This document shows positions 8,900 to 17,216 of a DNA stretch of 33,574 nt, one piece after another (the first letter of the stretch is position 1; the number at the start of each line of letters is the position of its first letter). The DNA comes from Loktanella sp. (GTDB lineage: Bacteria > Pseudomonadota > Alphaproteobacteria > Rhodobacterales > Rhodobacteraceae). Made by a program: the position numbers and the translations under genes. Under the pieces are notes generated by a model, which made no database searches, was not told where the DNA came from, and worked only from the letters and a program-made list of their open reading frames with translations. The stretch spans positions 1 to 33,574 of the forward strand of contig JAIBDT010000031.1 of NCBI GenBank assembly GCA_024686085.1, in the 5' to 3' direction.

Positions 8900-9517
8900 A
8901 TGTCCTGGACAGACGAGCGCGTCGAGACGCTTAAAAAGATGTGGGGCGAAGGCCAGTCGGCCAGCCAGATCGCAAAAGAATTAGGTGGCGTCACCCGTAA
9001 CGCGGTCATTGGGAAAGTGCACCGTTTGGGGCTTTCCAACCGTGCTGGCACGACATCTGCGGCACCGTCAAAGGCAGCCAAAGAAAAAGTCGCGGCAAAA
9101 CCCGCGACCAAGGCACCTGCCAAGCCAAAGCCGGCACCAGCTGCTAAAACAACTGCAGCACCTGCGGCAAAAGAGAAAAAGGAAGAGGAAGAAGTCCTCG
9201 AATTGGACGAGAACGGTATCCCGATCTCTGCGGCACGTCGGGCGATTATTCCAGCGGGGCAACCTTTGCCGCCGCAACCATCCGCCAACGAGATTTCGCC
9301 AGAAGCACTCGCAAAGGTCTCTGAGGTCGAGAAAACGGCCAAGCGGATCACGCTGATGGAATTGACTGAAAAGACCTGCAAATGGCCTGTTGGCGATCCG
9401 GCGACAGACGACTTCTGGTTCTGCGGCTTGAACGTGCAAACGGGCAAACCCTACTGTGAAGCACACGTCGGGGTCGCATTCCAGCCAATGTCGTCCCGCA
9501 GGGACCGCCGCCGCTAA
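8900..9517 (+). CDS. gcrA: GcrA cell-cycle regulator
   Basis: A 205-aa transcription factor restricted to Alphaproteobacteria. It binds RNA polymerase sigma70 and promoters bearing CcrM-methylated GAnTC. The N-terminal helix-turn-helix is diagnostic: MSWTDERVETLKKMW, then SASQIAKELGGVTRNAVIGK and VHRLGLS (about 1-46). An Ala/Lys/Pro-rich linker (about 53-95) follows, and the C-terminal sigma-binding region contains CKWPVGDP, FWFCG and YCEAH. A ribosome-binding site (AAAGGAA) lies seven bases upstream. I see no GAnTC in the 113 bases before the gene, so obvious methylation control of its own promoter is absent here. Confidence 0.95.
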   Translation: MSWTDERVETLKKMWGEGQSASQIAKELGGVTRNAVIGKVHRLGLSNRAGTTSAAPSKAAKEKVAAKPATKAPAKPKPAPAAKTTAAPAAKEKKEEEEVLELDENGIPISAARRAIIPAGQPLPPQPSANEISPEALAKVSEVEKTAKRITLMELTEKTCKWPVGDPATDDFWFCGLNVQTGKPYCEAHVGVAFQPMSSRRDRRR

Positions 9518-9539
9518 CGACCCGCGGAAAAACACATTT

Positions 9540-9570
9540 AAGGCCATCCACACCCGTGGGTGGCCTTTCT
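9540..9570 (+). terminator. Intrinsic terminator after gcrA
   Basis: AAGGCCATCCAC (9540-9551) pairs with GTGGGTGGCCTT (9556-9567), with one G-U pair and an ACCC loop, and is followed by TTCT. It lies 22 bases after the gcrA stop. Confidence 0.8.
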
Positions 9571-9629
9571 CATGGCGCGCTGCGACATTTTGACCTATGC
9601 TTAGAACGACCCAAACATAAGGATCCATC

Positions 9630-9926
9630 ATGCCACAGTTCATTTTGACCTATCACGGCGGCAGCCAGCCCACGACACCCGAAGAGGGCAAAGCGCATAT
9701 GGCGCGCTACATGGAATGGATGGGCGGGCTTGATATGGTCGTTGGCCAACAACCCCTCAAGAACACGACCGTGCTTGGGGCCGATCAGATCGGGACGCCA
9801 ATGATGGGCTATTCTATCCTGAACGCAGCCGACATCGACGAAGCGCGCACAATAGCAGAAAAAAGCCCTTTCCTTGAGATGGACAATGCATCAATGCAAG
9901 TTTCCGAACTCATTGTGATGGGCTAA
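9630..9926 (+). CDS. YciI-like (YCII-related domain) protein
   Basis: A 98-aa small protein of the YCII/DGPF ferredoxin-like fold: MPQFILTYHGG at the start, WMGGLD in the middle and DIDEARTIAEKSPFLE near the end. The function of such proteins is generally unknown; many form dimers with a conserved His/Asp pocket. AAGGAT upstream is a plausible ribosome-binding site. The SDR gene begins 55 bases downstream and may be co-transcribed. Confidence 0.8.
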   Translation: MPQFILTYHGGSQPTTPEEGKAHMARYMEWMGGLDMVVGQQPLKNTTVLGADQIGTPMMGYSILNAADIDEARTIAEKSPFLEMDNASMQVSELIVMG

Positions 9927-9980
9927 TCACACGTGGGGGGCGCCTTTGACGCACCCCACCCTTCAAAATCAGGACAACGC

Positions 9981-10751
9981 ATGACGAACACAGCTCTCAT
10001 TACCGGTGCTTCCGGCGGCATCGGCGCAGAATTTGCACGCTACCACGCATCACGTGGCGGCGATCTGGTCATCACCGCACGGCGCGGCGATGCACTGGAT
10101 GCGCTCAAAGCAGACCTCGAAGCCGCACACGGCGTCACCGTCACCACAATCGCCTGCGACCTTGGCGCAGCAGACGGGGCCGAAAAGGTTTATCAAGCGA
10201 CCAAGGGCACGCGGATCGACATCCTAATCAACAACGCAGGCTTTGGCGGTCACGGCGCATTCGTGGACCGGCCACTGCTCGAAGACCTCGGCATGATCGA
10301 CCTGAACGTCAAAGCACTGGTCAGCCTTTGCCACAAAATCGGCAACGACATGGTGGCACAAGGTGGCGGCAAGATCCTGAACGTGTCCTCCTCGGCCAGC
10401 TACATGCCCGGCCCACTTCAAGCGACCTACTTCGCGACCAAAGCCTATGTCTCCAACTTCAGCGCCGCTCTGGCCGAAGAACTCGGCGATAAAGGGGTGA
10501 CCGTCACATCACTGGAACCGGGCTATGTGGAAACCGACTTTGCCAAAGCCGCAAATCTCGAAGGAACAGCCCTCGTAAAATCTGGGGCAGACGCAGCAAG
10601 CGTGGCAAAATACGGCTATGACGCGATGCTTGCAGGCAAAATCACTGCAATCCCCGATTGGAAACTGGCGATCCAGCTGCGCTGGGTCATGCCACTGCTG
10701 CCGATGAAGGCAAAGCTCAAATTCGTGCGGAAGATGCAGGAAAAATCGTAA
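9981..10751 (+). CDS. Short-chain dehydrogenase/reductase
   Basis: A 256-aa classical SDR of the DltE-like type, an NAD(P)-dependent oxidoreductase. Visible are the nucleotide-binding TGASGGIG (8-15), NNAG (84-87), the catalytic Ser near 137 and YxxxK (Y150, K154: YFATK). The substrate cannot be predicted. ATG 9981 (MTNTALITG) is preferred to an ATG 48 bases upstream because the Rossmann strand begins immediately. The gene ends in a hairpin (10758-10789). Confidence 0.92.
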   Translation: MTNTALITGASGGIGAEFARYHASRGGDLVITARRGDALDALKADLEAAHGVTVTTIACDLGAADGAEKVYQATKGTRIDILINNAGFGGHGAFVDRPLLEDLGMIDLNVKALVSLCHKIGNDMVAQGGGKILNVSSSASYMPGPLQATYFATKAYVSNFSAALAEELGDKGVTVTSLEPGYVETDFAKAANLEGTALVKSGADAASVAKYGYDAMLAGKITAIPDWKLAIQLRWVMPLLPMKAKLKFVRKMQEKS

Positions 10752-10757
10752 AGGGAA

Positions 10758-10789
10758 TGCGCCACTCACCACTCACAGCCAGTGGCGCA
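10758..10789 (+). terminator. Hairpin after the SDR gene
   Basis: TGCGCCACT (10758-10766) pairs with AGTGGCGCA (10781-10789) around a 14-base loop, seven bases after the stop. No T-run follows, so termination efficiency is uncertain. Confidence 0.45.
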
Positions 10790-10964
10790 CCACCCGAGAA
10801 GACTAATTCCCCACGGACCCTATAAACGACGGCAACGCAGGCTGATCACTTGTAATCCCTTGCGTGGCCACTGTCCGAAAATTGAACAAGCCGCCGCACA
10901 AACCTGCAAAACTAGTCAGCGCGAAACAATACCTTGCGCTTAGGTTAACAATCTCGCAGACTTC

Positions 10965-10991
10965 AAATACATAAATTGACATAATGTATTT
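10965..10991 (+). promoter_or_regulatory. Inverted repeat over a TTGACA box
   Basis: AAATACAT (10965-10972) is mirrored by ATGTATTT (10984-10991), and the 11-base spacer contains TTGACA (10976-10981), a good -35 hexamer. A convincing -10 is not obvious (TTAGAT at 11001 is far). The arrangement, 40 bases before a probable DNA-binding regulator, suggests an operator for autoregulation. Confidence 0.4.
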
Positions 10992-11031
10992 TAAAGGTGC
11001 TTAGATCGAGCTTTCACTCACAGACAACGCA

Positions 11032-12327
11032 GTGATCGGAACCAAGAACGGGGAGATCACTCTCGAAGTGACCACACGCAAATGGGGGCTTTTTCTGACG
11101 TCATTGGCAGCACAACAACAGATCGCGGGGCCCGACGTGGCCTTTGACCACCTCTACAATCAGGCGACATTTTCGCAAGGGCGAAAAGGGCACAAAAACG
11201 CGCGCACGGTCTCGGTCGAAATCGACAACTTTCGACGGCAAATGAAGGCTGAAGGGCTCAACATCATAAAGCGCAAGCACGGCACCAAAACCACCTACGC
11301 GATTGACGGCACGACCTGCAACGTCTCAAAAACAGCCAACTTCACACTGCGGCTTAACCAACTGCGCGGCGGTTCTGATGCATTGGCCTTCTGGATCAAA
11401 CCACAACTCGGGGTGCAACTTGCATGGGTTTTCGCCAGCATGCGTGCGAAAGTGGCCTTTGCCCAAGGGCAGATCGGCCAAGCACTGGCCTTTCAGCGTG
11501 ATGCGCTTGCGCTAACCAGCGACCCGTTCCTCAATGCCGCGACCTATGCCGACATCGCGCGGATCAGCTACCGGGCCGACCGCGATACAGCGCTTGATAT
11601 GCGTGACCAAGCAATGGACTTCGTCGAAAGCGGCAAAATGAGCGGGGCCATCGCGCAAATCTTCGTGCCGCGCATTCAGGTGTCCTACGCATTTCAAGAT
11701 GACATCGGCGCAGATGTGCAATGCCAGAAACTAGACGCGATCGCGGCGGGCTACCTCACTCATGGGATCGACGTGGCAGGTCTGGCCCGCGCTCTGAACA
11801 CACGCGGAAACATGCGCAGACGGGCGGTCAACGACAACGCAGGTCTGCATGATTTCCAACTGGGCATAGCACTCGCCATCACCACCAACGACCCCGATTT
11901 GATCCAAGCAAGCCTGTTCAACATCCTCGCCGCCCTCGAATTTAGCAACACCGTGCCGCCAGAGGTAAAGATCGAAGGGGCCGAACTGAACGAATGGTTC
12001 TGCCAGCAATACAATCTGGGCCGCGACAGCGCACAGGCCGAACTTCTGCACGCGCAATTCTATATCGAAGCGGCAGATTTCGACAAAGCTAACGCCGCCA
12101 TCCACCGCGCCGCAACCATCCTTTCAGGCGAACGCAACGCTACAGACGTGGCTTTCTATTTCTACACACGGGCCAACTATGATCTGCAAAGACGCGACAA
12201 ACTGGCATCGCTCAGACAAACCCTCGTCCGCGTCGCAAGGGCCGAGAAAATCTACAACCGCGTCGGCAACATCATCGGCACCCGCAAAATCGACAAACTC
12301 AAAGCGAAACTAACCCAAACCCCTTAA
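11032..12327 (+). CDS. Probable winged-helix regulator with helical-repeat C-terminus
   Basis: A 431-aa protein I do not recognise by name. Residues about 8-95 look like an OmpR-type winged helix: TRKWGLFLTSLAA, then RTVSVEIDNFRRQMKAEGLNI and a hairpin wing ending TTYAID. From about 105 onward it is Ala-rich and all-helical with TPR-like spacing (ALAFQRDALALTSDPFLNAATYADIA; AELLHAQFYIEAADFDKANAAIHRAA). This resembles regulators whose TPR module receives a signal. There is no receiver domain or membrane segment. The start is GTG 11032: an in-frame stop lies 30 bases upstream and later ATGs would remove the winged helix. The stop shares TTAA with the convergent gene. Moderately sure of the fold, not of the role. 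Confidence 0.6.
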   Translation: MIGTKNGEITLEVTTRKWGLFLTSLAAQQQIAGPDVAFDHLYNQATFSQGRKGHKNARTVSVEIDNFRRQMKAEGLNIIKRKHGTKTTYAIDGTTCNVSKTANFTLRLNQLRGGSDALAFWIKPQLGVQLAWVFASMRAKVAFAQGQIGQALAFQRDALALTSDPFLNAATYADIARISYRADRDTALDMRDQAMDFVESGKMSGAIAQIFVPRIQVSYAFQDDIGADVQCQKLDAIAAGYLTHGIDVAGLARALNTRGNMRRRAVNDNAGLHDFQLGIALAITTNDPDLIQASLFNILAALEFSNTVPPEVKIEGAELNEWFCQQYNLGRDSAQAELLHAQFYIEAADFDKANAAIHRAATILSGERNATDVAFYFYTRANYDLQRRDKLASLRQTLVRVARAEKIYNRVGNIIGTRKIDKLKAKLTQTP

Positions 12328-13631
12328 CGAAGCCTGAACCGCTTGCGTAAAGCCAGACCAAGAAAGAACAACAGCGGGAGTGCGAGAACGGTCTGCGCCG
12401 CACCTATAACCTGAAGTAACGCGGGTAATTCCCTGATCTGCTCTGGCTCGAAATACAAACGGTGAAACCCGAACACTGTGAAGATGTTAGCAAACGACAA
12501 CCCAACAGCGTCAATACCTCGCCATACGCTATCACCAAAGGAACCCACCCACGCGAAATAGCTAAGCAAAATTAACGCAGGCACCAACCAAAGTCCCAAT
12601 AGCCATAACGAAGGCCGCGCAATGCTCTGCCCATACTCCGAAAACACCCCAAACAACCGATAAGGCAACCGCTGCCAAAACCCACCAATCTGCGCCGCAA
12701 ACCCCATCTCGCGGCGGAAAAAGAAATGTTCGTCCTCAGGCAATCCCTGTTTCGCCAAGGCATGCCGGATCTTGGCACAAGACTCCTTGGCCATCTCCTT
12801 GATCGGCACATTCTTGGCGTCCTCAGCCGCCTTATCTAACAAGACCAAATCGGTTGCAGGCCAATTGGCGGGCTTCGCCGTCACCACCAAAGCCTCCCGA
12901 AACTCTGTGCCCTCCAACACAGGATAATGCGTCACGAACTCTGCATCCCGAAAACTCGCCAACCGCGCAAATGCCGCTTCGGTGAAAATTGGTACGCAAA
13001 CCTTATCCGCGCCACGCACCCCAAACTTTGCCCCCACAAACTTAGCAGGACCATCAAAGGTGGCGGAGTAGAAATTGGCGGCCTGTGTGAAGGTGGCGGA
13101 GTCGAAATCGGCGGTTTGCGTGAAGGTGGCGGAGCTGAAATTGGCGGTCTGCGTGAAGGTGGCGGAGGAGAAATAGGCGCCCTGCGTGAAGGTGGCGGAG
13201 GAGAAATAGGCGGCCTGCGTGAAGGTGGCGGAGGAGAAATAGGCGGCCTGCGTGAAAATACAGTTTTTCAACACAACTTTGTTGAAAAACTGTATTTCTG
13301 AACAATTGATGTCGTCTTTAAAAACAGGAAACCCCGGATAGGCGTAATCCGCGACATCCTTACTCCGCTTTTTCATCGCCGCACGGTGCTGACGCTTCAC
13401 CTTCGCGGCCATCTCAGTCCAACCGCGCGTCTCTGCCACATCGACATGCGCAAGCTTAGCTACCTCTGCCGCGGCATCCTCATCCAACCCCTGACAAGAC
13501 CACGCATTCCAAACCGCACAGTTCTCCTCCGCTCGTTTCTGATTAACCTTTGGGTCAACATGATCCTGCTCCCCATACAACGTCATCAAAACATACCAAG
13601 GGTTCGAATTCGCGTCCCGTAACTCAGCCAT
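12324..13631 (-). CDS. Membrane protein with pentapeptide-type repeats
   Basis: A 435-aa protein. Residues 1-120 are a soluble, charged region. Residues 126-203 are seven consecutive 11-residue repeats, FTQ(A/G/T)A(Y/N/D)FSSAT, of the FTGDAWFGSAT class counted with pentapeptide proteins and expected to form a beta-helix rod. After a soluble stretch containing FFFRREM, the C-terminus has two strong hydrophobic segments (WLLGLWLVPALILLSYFAW and VLALPLLFFLGLAL) ending in a basic tail (RKRFRLR). It probably sits in the inner membrane with the rod on one side. No function can be assigned. The first six repeats are nearly identical in DNA, so copy number may vary between strains. Confidence 0.8.
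   Translation of the reverse strand: MAELRDANSNPWYVLMTLYGEQDHVDPKVNQKRAEENCAVWNAWSCQGLDEDAAAEVAKLAHVDVAETRGWTEMAAKVKRQHRAAMKKRSKDVADYAYPGFPVFKDDINCSEIQFFNKVVLKNCIFTQAAYFSSATFTQAAYFSSATFTQGAYFSSATFTQTANFSSATFTQTADFDSATFTQAANFYSATFDGPAKFVGAKFGVRGADKVCVPIFTEAAFARLASFRDAEFVTHYPVLEGTEFREALVVTAKPANWPATDLVLLDKAAEDAKNVPIKEMAKESCAKIRHALAKQGLPEDEHFFFRREMGFAAQIGGFWQRLPYRLFGVFSEYGQSIARPSLWLLGLWLVPALILLSYFAWVGSFGDSVWRGIDAVGLSFANIFTVFGFHRLYFEPEQIRELPALLQVIGAAQTVLALPLLFFLGLALRKRFRLR
13059..13256 (-). repeat. Tandem 33-bp coding repeat, six near-identical units
   Basis: On the plus strand the unit reads GGTGGCGGAGGAGAAATAGG followed by CGGCCTGCGTGAA. Six units span about 198 bases. The three nearest 13256 are almost identical, and divergence increases toward 13059. 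On the coding (minus) strand each unit is 11 amino acids, so gain or loss of units keeps the frame. The gradient suggests recent expansion at one end by slippage. Confidence 0.9.
13256..13297. repeat. Perfect 18-bp inverted repeat inside the pentapeptide gene
   Basis: AAATACAGTTTTTCAACA (13256-13273) is exactly mirrored at 13280-13297 around the loop CAACTT. It is in frame and encodes the QFFNKVVLKNCIF segment just before the first repeat. It is AT-rich compared with the gene around it. In the messenger RNA it forms a 42-base hairpin directly ahead of the repeat tract. Confidence 0.85.
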
Positions 13632-13764
13632 AATCTCTCACTCTCAAAATACCACGGCCACCCTACCGCACAGCGCGGCCCTCACAATCCCCTTCTTCTG
13701 ATCTTAAATACCTCCTTCCTTTGCCATCTTCCCCACGGCCACCGTTTCCCCTATATCCACTCAC

Positions 13765-15159
13765 ATGACACAAAACCCACCTTCCCTCCGCCCCGACCTC
13801 GCCCCAACCGCCCGCTTTAGCGAGCCCAAACGTGACGGCCAGCCCACCATCGGCATGGTCTCCCTTGGCTGCCCCAAAGCACTGGTCGATAGCGAACGCA
13901 TCCTCACCCGCCTGCGCGCCGAAGGCTACGCAATTTCCCCCGATTACGCGGGCGCAGAAGCGGTGATCGTCAACACTTGCGGCTTCCTCGACTCAGCCAA
14001 AGCGGAATCCTTGGACGCCATCGGCGAAGCCCTCAAAGAAAACGGCAAGGTCATCGTCACAGGCTGCTTGGGCGCCGAGCCCGACTACATCCGCGAGCAC
14101 CACCCGAACATTCTGGCAGTCACAGGACCACACCAATACGAACAGGTCCTCGACGCGGTCCACCTCGCCGTCCCACCATCCCCCGACCCGTTCATCGACC
14201 TGCTGCCCGCCACAGGCGTCTCGCTCACCCCGCGCCACTACAGCTACCTCAAAATCTCCGAGGGCTGTAACCACAAGTGCAAGTTCTGCATCATCCCAGA
14301 CATGCGCGGCAAACTGGCCAGCAGGCCCCCCCACGCCGTCCTGCGCGAGGCCCAAAAGCTGGTCGAGGCAGGCGTGCGTGAACTGCTCGTCATCTCCCAA
14401 GACACCTCCGCCTACGGGCTCGACCGCAAATACGACACCAACCCGTGGGGCGACGGCGAGGTCCGCTCCCACATCCTCGACCTGTCACGCGAGCTAGGCA
14501 AACTCGGCGCATGGGTCCGCCTGCACTACGTCTACCCCTACCCGCACGTGCGCGACCTGATCCCGCTCATGGCTGACCCCGCATCAGGCATCCTGCCCTA
14601 CCTCGACATCCCGTTCCAACACTCGCACCCAGATGTCCTGAAACGCATGGCACGACCCGCAGCAGGCGCAAAAACCCTCGACGAAATTCGGGCATGGCGC
14701 GAAATCTGCCCCGACATCACCCTGCGCTCGACCTTCATCGTGGGCTACCCGGGTGAAACAGAAGAAGAATTCCAACACCTGCTCGAATGGCTCGACGAAG
14801 CCCAACTCGACCGCGTCGGCTGCTTCCAATACGAAAACGTGGCAGGGGCACGGTCCAACGCGCTGCCCGATCACGTATCCCCAGAGGTCAAACAAGACCG
14901 CTGGAACCGCTTCATGGAAAAAGCCCAAGCCATCTCGGCCGCCAAATTAGAGGCCAAAGTAGGCAAAACCCTCCAAGTCATCGTGGACGACATCGACGAA
15001 GACGGGATTGCCACGTGTCGGACATGGGCCGACGCACCAGAGATCGACGGGAACTTGTTTATTGACGAGGGAACGGATGGGTTGAGCGTTGGGGATGTTG
15101 TGAAGGTGGTTGTTGAGGAAGCGAGTGAGTATGACTTGTGGGGGGCTTTGGAAGCGTGA
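13765..15159 (+). CDS. rimO: Ribosomal protein S12 methylthiotransferase RimO
   Basis: A 464-aa radical-SAM enzyme that adds a methylthio group to the conserved aspartate of ribosomal protein S12. The N-terminal UPF0004 domain carries cysteines near 36 (SLGCPKA), 72 (NTCGF) and 101 (TGCLG) for the auxiliary cluster. The radical-SAM CxxxCxxC is C168, C172 and C175 (GCNHKCKFC). IPDMRGK and the C-terminal TRAM-type region, rich in D and G, complete the family pattern. ATG 13765 fits the usual N-terminus. Its TGA overlaps the GTG of the next gene. Confidence 0.96.
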   Translation: MTQNPPSLRPDLAPTARFSEPKRDGQPTIGMVSLGCPKALVDSERILTRLRAEGYAISPDYAGAEAVIVNTCGFLDSAKAESLDAIGEALKENGKVIVTGCLGAEPDYIREHHPNILAVTGPHQYEQVLDAVHLAVPPSPDPFIDLLPATGVSLTPRHYSYLKISEGCNHKCKFCIIPDMRGKLASRPPHAVLREAQKLVEAGVRELLVISQDTSAYGLDRKYDTNPWGDGEVRSHILDLSRELGKLGAWVRLHYVYPYPHVRDLIPLMADPASGILPYLDIPFQHSHPDVLKRMARPAAGAKTLDEIRAWREICPDITLRSTFIVGYPGETEEEFQHLLEWLDEAQLDRVGCFQYENVAGARSNALPDHVSPEVKQDRWNRFMEKAQAISAAKLEAKVGKTLQVIVDDIDEDGIATCRTWADAPEIDGNLFIDEGTDGLSVGDVVKVVVEEASEYDLWGALEA

Positions 15160-16016
15160 GCAAAGGCTGGATTTACGCACTCCACTCAGAAAATACGCCA
15201 TTCGTCAAAATTGGCCTGACAACCACTTCCCCTGCTCAACGCATAAAAGAAATTAATACCGACAAGAACTACGGCCCACTTGGGCCTTGGTCACAACTTG
15301 ATGTTCGACAAGTCAAAGACGTGCGTCAGATCGAAACAGCGTTACATCGCAAATTGGCTCCCAATCAGGTGAAAAGCGTTCTTGGCACGCGGGAACTATT
15401 CAAAATTTCAACAGCGGAAGCCCGCATTGCGCTCTCATCGATTCCGCAAGCAGACCTAAACCGGCCGACGCCGATCAATAAATTAAACCTCCAGCCAGAC
15501 TTTATGTCGTTTCTTCTCGCGTTGTTTCGTAACTCTGGCTTGGAAAACTTCCGTGATCTTCAAGAAAGCTGGACCTTTTCCCTCTTCCCATCAACGGGTG
15601 GCGGTCGCTTTTTCACGCTAAACATTGACCGACACGAGGTTGCGCTCAGCAGGATACCTCAAAAGGGTGATACTGAGATTTGGCACGCAATCACGGTTGA
15701 TGAGATGGCGGCAGATGACCCGCAAGTTCGAGACTGGGTTTTCAAAAATGGTGGAGATTTTTATGAAACTGTATACCCATCAAACTGGGGAAACTCGGTT
15801 ACCGTTGAATTCTGCGCAACCTTTGATGACAGCCTCACGCTTTTCGCAATTACTCCATTTCGACGCGCTCTAATCGCATACTGGTATGAAGCGCTCCTTC
15901 GCATGCAGGAACGACAAACGCGAAGCCTTCATGCACGACATCACAACTATGACGCCACCTCTGAAATCTTCAGGCACCTTCGCGAGACCAAGGACTTCAG
16001 AACCGTCTTGAAATAG
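15156..16016 (+). CDS. GIY-YIG-like (T5orf172/MUG113 type) protein
   Basis: A 286-aa protein. Residues 1-85 match the T5orf172/MUG113 branch of the GIY-YIG fold: [34 protein letters not shown] and GTRELFKI, with the Arg and Glu expected in the active site. Such domains occur in phage-linked and putative DNA-acting nucleases. The remaining 200 residues have no motif I recognise; they include [19 protein letters not shown] and an aromatic, basic C-terminus. GTG 15156 overlaps the rimO stop (GTGA), implying translational coupling; an in-frame GTG at 15138 is the alternative. Base composition is clearly more AT-rich than rimO, suggesting later acquisition. Nuclease activity is inference. Confidence 0.65.
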   Translation: MSKGWIYALHSENTPFVKIGLTTTSPAQRIKEINTDKNYGPLGPWSQLDVRQVKDVRQIETALHRKLAPNQVKSVLGTRELFKISTAEARIALSSIPQADLNRPTPINKLNLQPDFMSFLLALFRNSGLENFRDLQESWTFSLFPSTGGGRFFTLNIDRHEVALSRIPQKGDTEIWHAITVDEMAADDPQVRDWVFKNGGDFYETVYPSNWGNSVTVEFCATFDDSLTLFAITPFRRALIAYWYEALLRMQERQTRSLHARHHNYDATSEIFRHLRETKDFRTVLK

Positions 16017-16028
16017 CTTTATCAACCT

Positions 16029-16351
16029 TCGCTTTTCTCTCGCCCAGCTTCGCTGGGCTGCGCCCGTTCGGGGCTTCGCCCGTTTTCGGCTGAAACTGCC
16101 CTCGACAGTTTCCAAGACGCCTCAAACCCTCCGCCATGGGGAGGGCGCTTCGCACCCACCCCGAGGTAAACGCGCTGGCTGATAGAGAAGGTAAACAACG
16201 CGTCAAACGCCCCCCTGCGCTACGCGCGTTCAGCCCTGAAACTGTCCTCGACAGTTTCCAAGACGGGCCTCACCCCCACTCGGTCCACGCGCTGGCTGAT
16301 AGCGAGGGTAAACTTCGCGTCTATCGCCCCCCTGTGCTACGCACGCATCCT
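16029..16351. repeat. Repeat-rich spacer with two copies of two motifs
   Basis: The gap between 16017 and 16393 holds no convincing gene. It starts with a hairpin, GCCCAGC-TTC-GCTGGGC (16042-16058). Motif A, TGAAACTG(C/T)CCTCGACAG continuing to CCAAGACG, occurs at 16091-16119 and 16237-16265 and is itself a hairpin. Motif B, ACGCGCTGGCTGATAG plus about 45 similar bases, occurs from 16170 and from 16287. The A-to-B spacing differs between copies (79 and 50 bases), so each motif is a separate unit or deletions followed duplication. A short plus-strand frame here lacks family features. Confidence 0.75.
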
Positions 16352-16393
16352 TAACCGCATTGAAACCACCCTCCACCATACTACCTCAAAAAC

Positions 16394-16768
16394 ATGGAAA
16401 AACCTGAAACCACCGCCGTTCTTTTCAACGCCGAATGTCCCGTCTGCAACTTCGAGGTCACGCATTACGCGGACTATGCAGCAAAGAACGGCTTGCCGAT
16501 CCGCTTTGACGACCTTAACTCCAACGCCTTGGCCAACTGGGATTTAACACCCGATCAAGCCGCCCGCAGACTCTACGTCGTGCATCAAGGCGAATTATTC
16601 TCAGGTATAGCGGGCTTCTTGGTCCTCTGGCGTCAGATGCCGCGCTACCACTGGTTAGCAAAGATTGTGGGCTTGCCTGTCATACGTCAGATCAGTGAAC
16701 GCGCGTATGACTACATACTGGCCCCCGTGATTTATCGCTGGCATTTGCGACGCAAAGCCAAACGTTAA
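16394..16768 (+). CDS. DCC-family thiol-disulfide oxidoreductase-like protein (DUF393)
   Basis: A 124-aa protein of the DCC family. The family motif is usually DGxCxxC; here it reads NAECPVCNFEV (residues 12-22), keeping both cysteines but with Asn in place of the first Asp. Later, GIAGFLVLWRQMPRYHWLA and a hydrophobic C-terminal stretch match the family. A role in thiol redox chemistry is assumed from the fold but unproven. The gene stands alone and is closed by a perfect palindrome. Confidence 0.85.
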   Translation: MEKPETTAVLFNAECPVCNFEVTHYADYAAKNGLPIRFDDLNSNALANWDLTPDQAARRLYVVHQGELFSGIAGFLVLWRQMPRYHWLAKIVGLPVIRQISERAYDYILAPVIYRWHLRRKAKR

Positions 16769-16777
16769 CAAATACTT

Positions 16778-16800
16778 ACCTTATCCGCGGATAAGGTTTT
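16778..16800. terminator. Palindromic terminator between DUF393 and YigZ genes
   Basis: ACCTTATCCGCGGATAAGGT (16778-16797) is a perfect 20-bp palindrome followed by TTT. It lies between convergent genes and overlaps the minus-strand stop codon by a few bases, so it can serve both directions. Confidence 0.75.
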
Positions 16801-17146
16801 AGCGCTCCAGCCAAACCCGCACACATTCCTGCACATGGCGAAACCGGTCGCCGCCCAGATGCTTGCCGCCATACCACCGCGTCACAACGACAATTTCGCC
16901 CACACGGCCCTCGCGTTCCAGCATCCGCAAAATCACCATCCCCGCCCCGCTCTCGCCATCGTCGGCCTTCAGCGGCGTCCCGTCGGGAAGGATTACCCCC
17001 CACGTGTTATGCGTGGCCTTGGCGAATTTCTTATTGCGGCACAATTCCTTGATGAAGGCCGAAGCATCCTCGGCAGAGCCACAAGGCCCGCCCGACACCG
17101 CGTATTTCGATCCGCGATCCTTTACGACGTTTTCAATGATGCGCAT
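16799..17146 (-). CDS. YigZ/IMPACT-family protein (UPF0029 domain)
   Basis: A 115-aa protein consisting of the IMPACT N-terminal (UPF0029) domain alone. Recognisable are KATHNTWGVILPDGT, KADDGESGAGMVILRMLE and VVVTRWYGGKHLGGDRF. E. coli YigZ is about 200 aa with a second ferredoxin-like domain, missing here; single-domain forms are common in Rhodobacterales. Proteins of this type are linked to translation stress or ribosome-associated processes, but the bacterial role is not settled. Confidence 0.85.
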   Translation of the reverse strand: MRIIENVVKDRGSKYAVSGGPCGSAEDASAFIKELCRNKKFAKATHNTWGVILPDGTPLKADDGESGAGMVILRMLEREGRVGEIVVVTRWYGGKHLGGDRFRHVQECVRVWLER

Positions 17147-17216
17147 GGGCGTCCGACCTTAGGTTCATATTGACGGCCCCGACCGGTCCGCTACCTAGAC
17201 CTAAAGGAGATCGCCC

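Noticed and set aside
13059-13256. Possible CRISPR array
   Set aside because: The units are directly joined without spacers and translate in frame as 11-residue protein repeats.
12927-13301. Plus-strand glycine-rich frame (EGGGGEIGGLR repeats)
   Set aside because: It is the antisense of the 33-bp repeats in the pentapeptide gene and has no start context or family features.
16136-16354. 72-residue frame in the repeat spacer
   Set aside because: It is made of the duplicated intergenic motifs and has no ribosome-binding site or domain.
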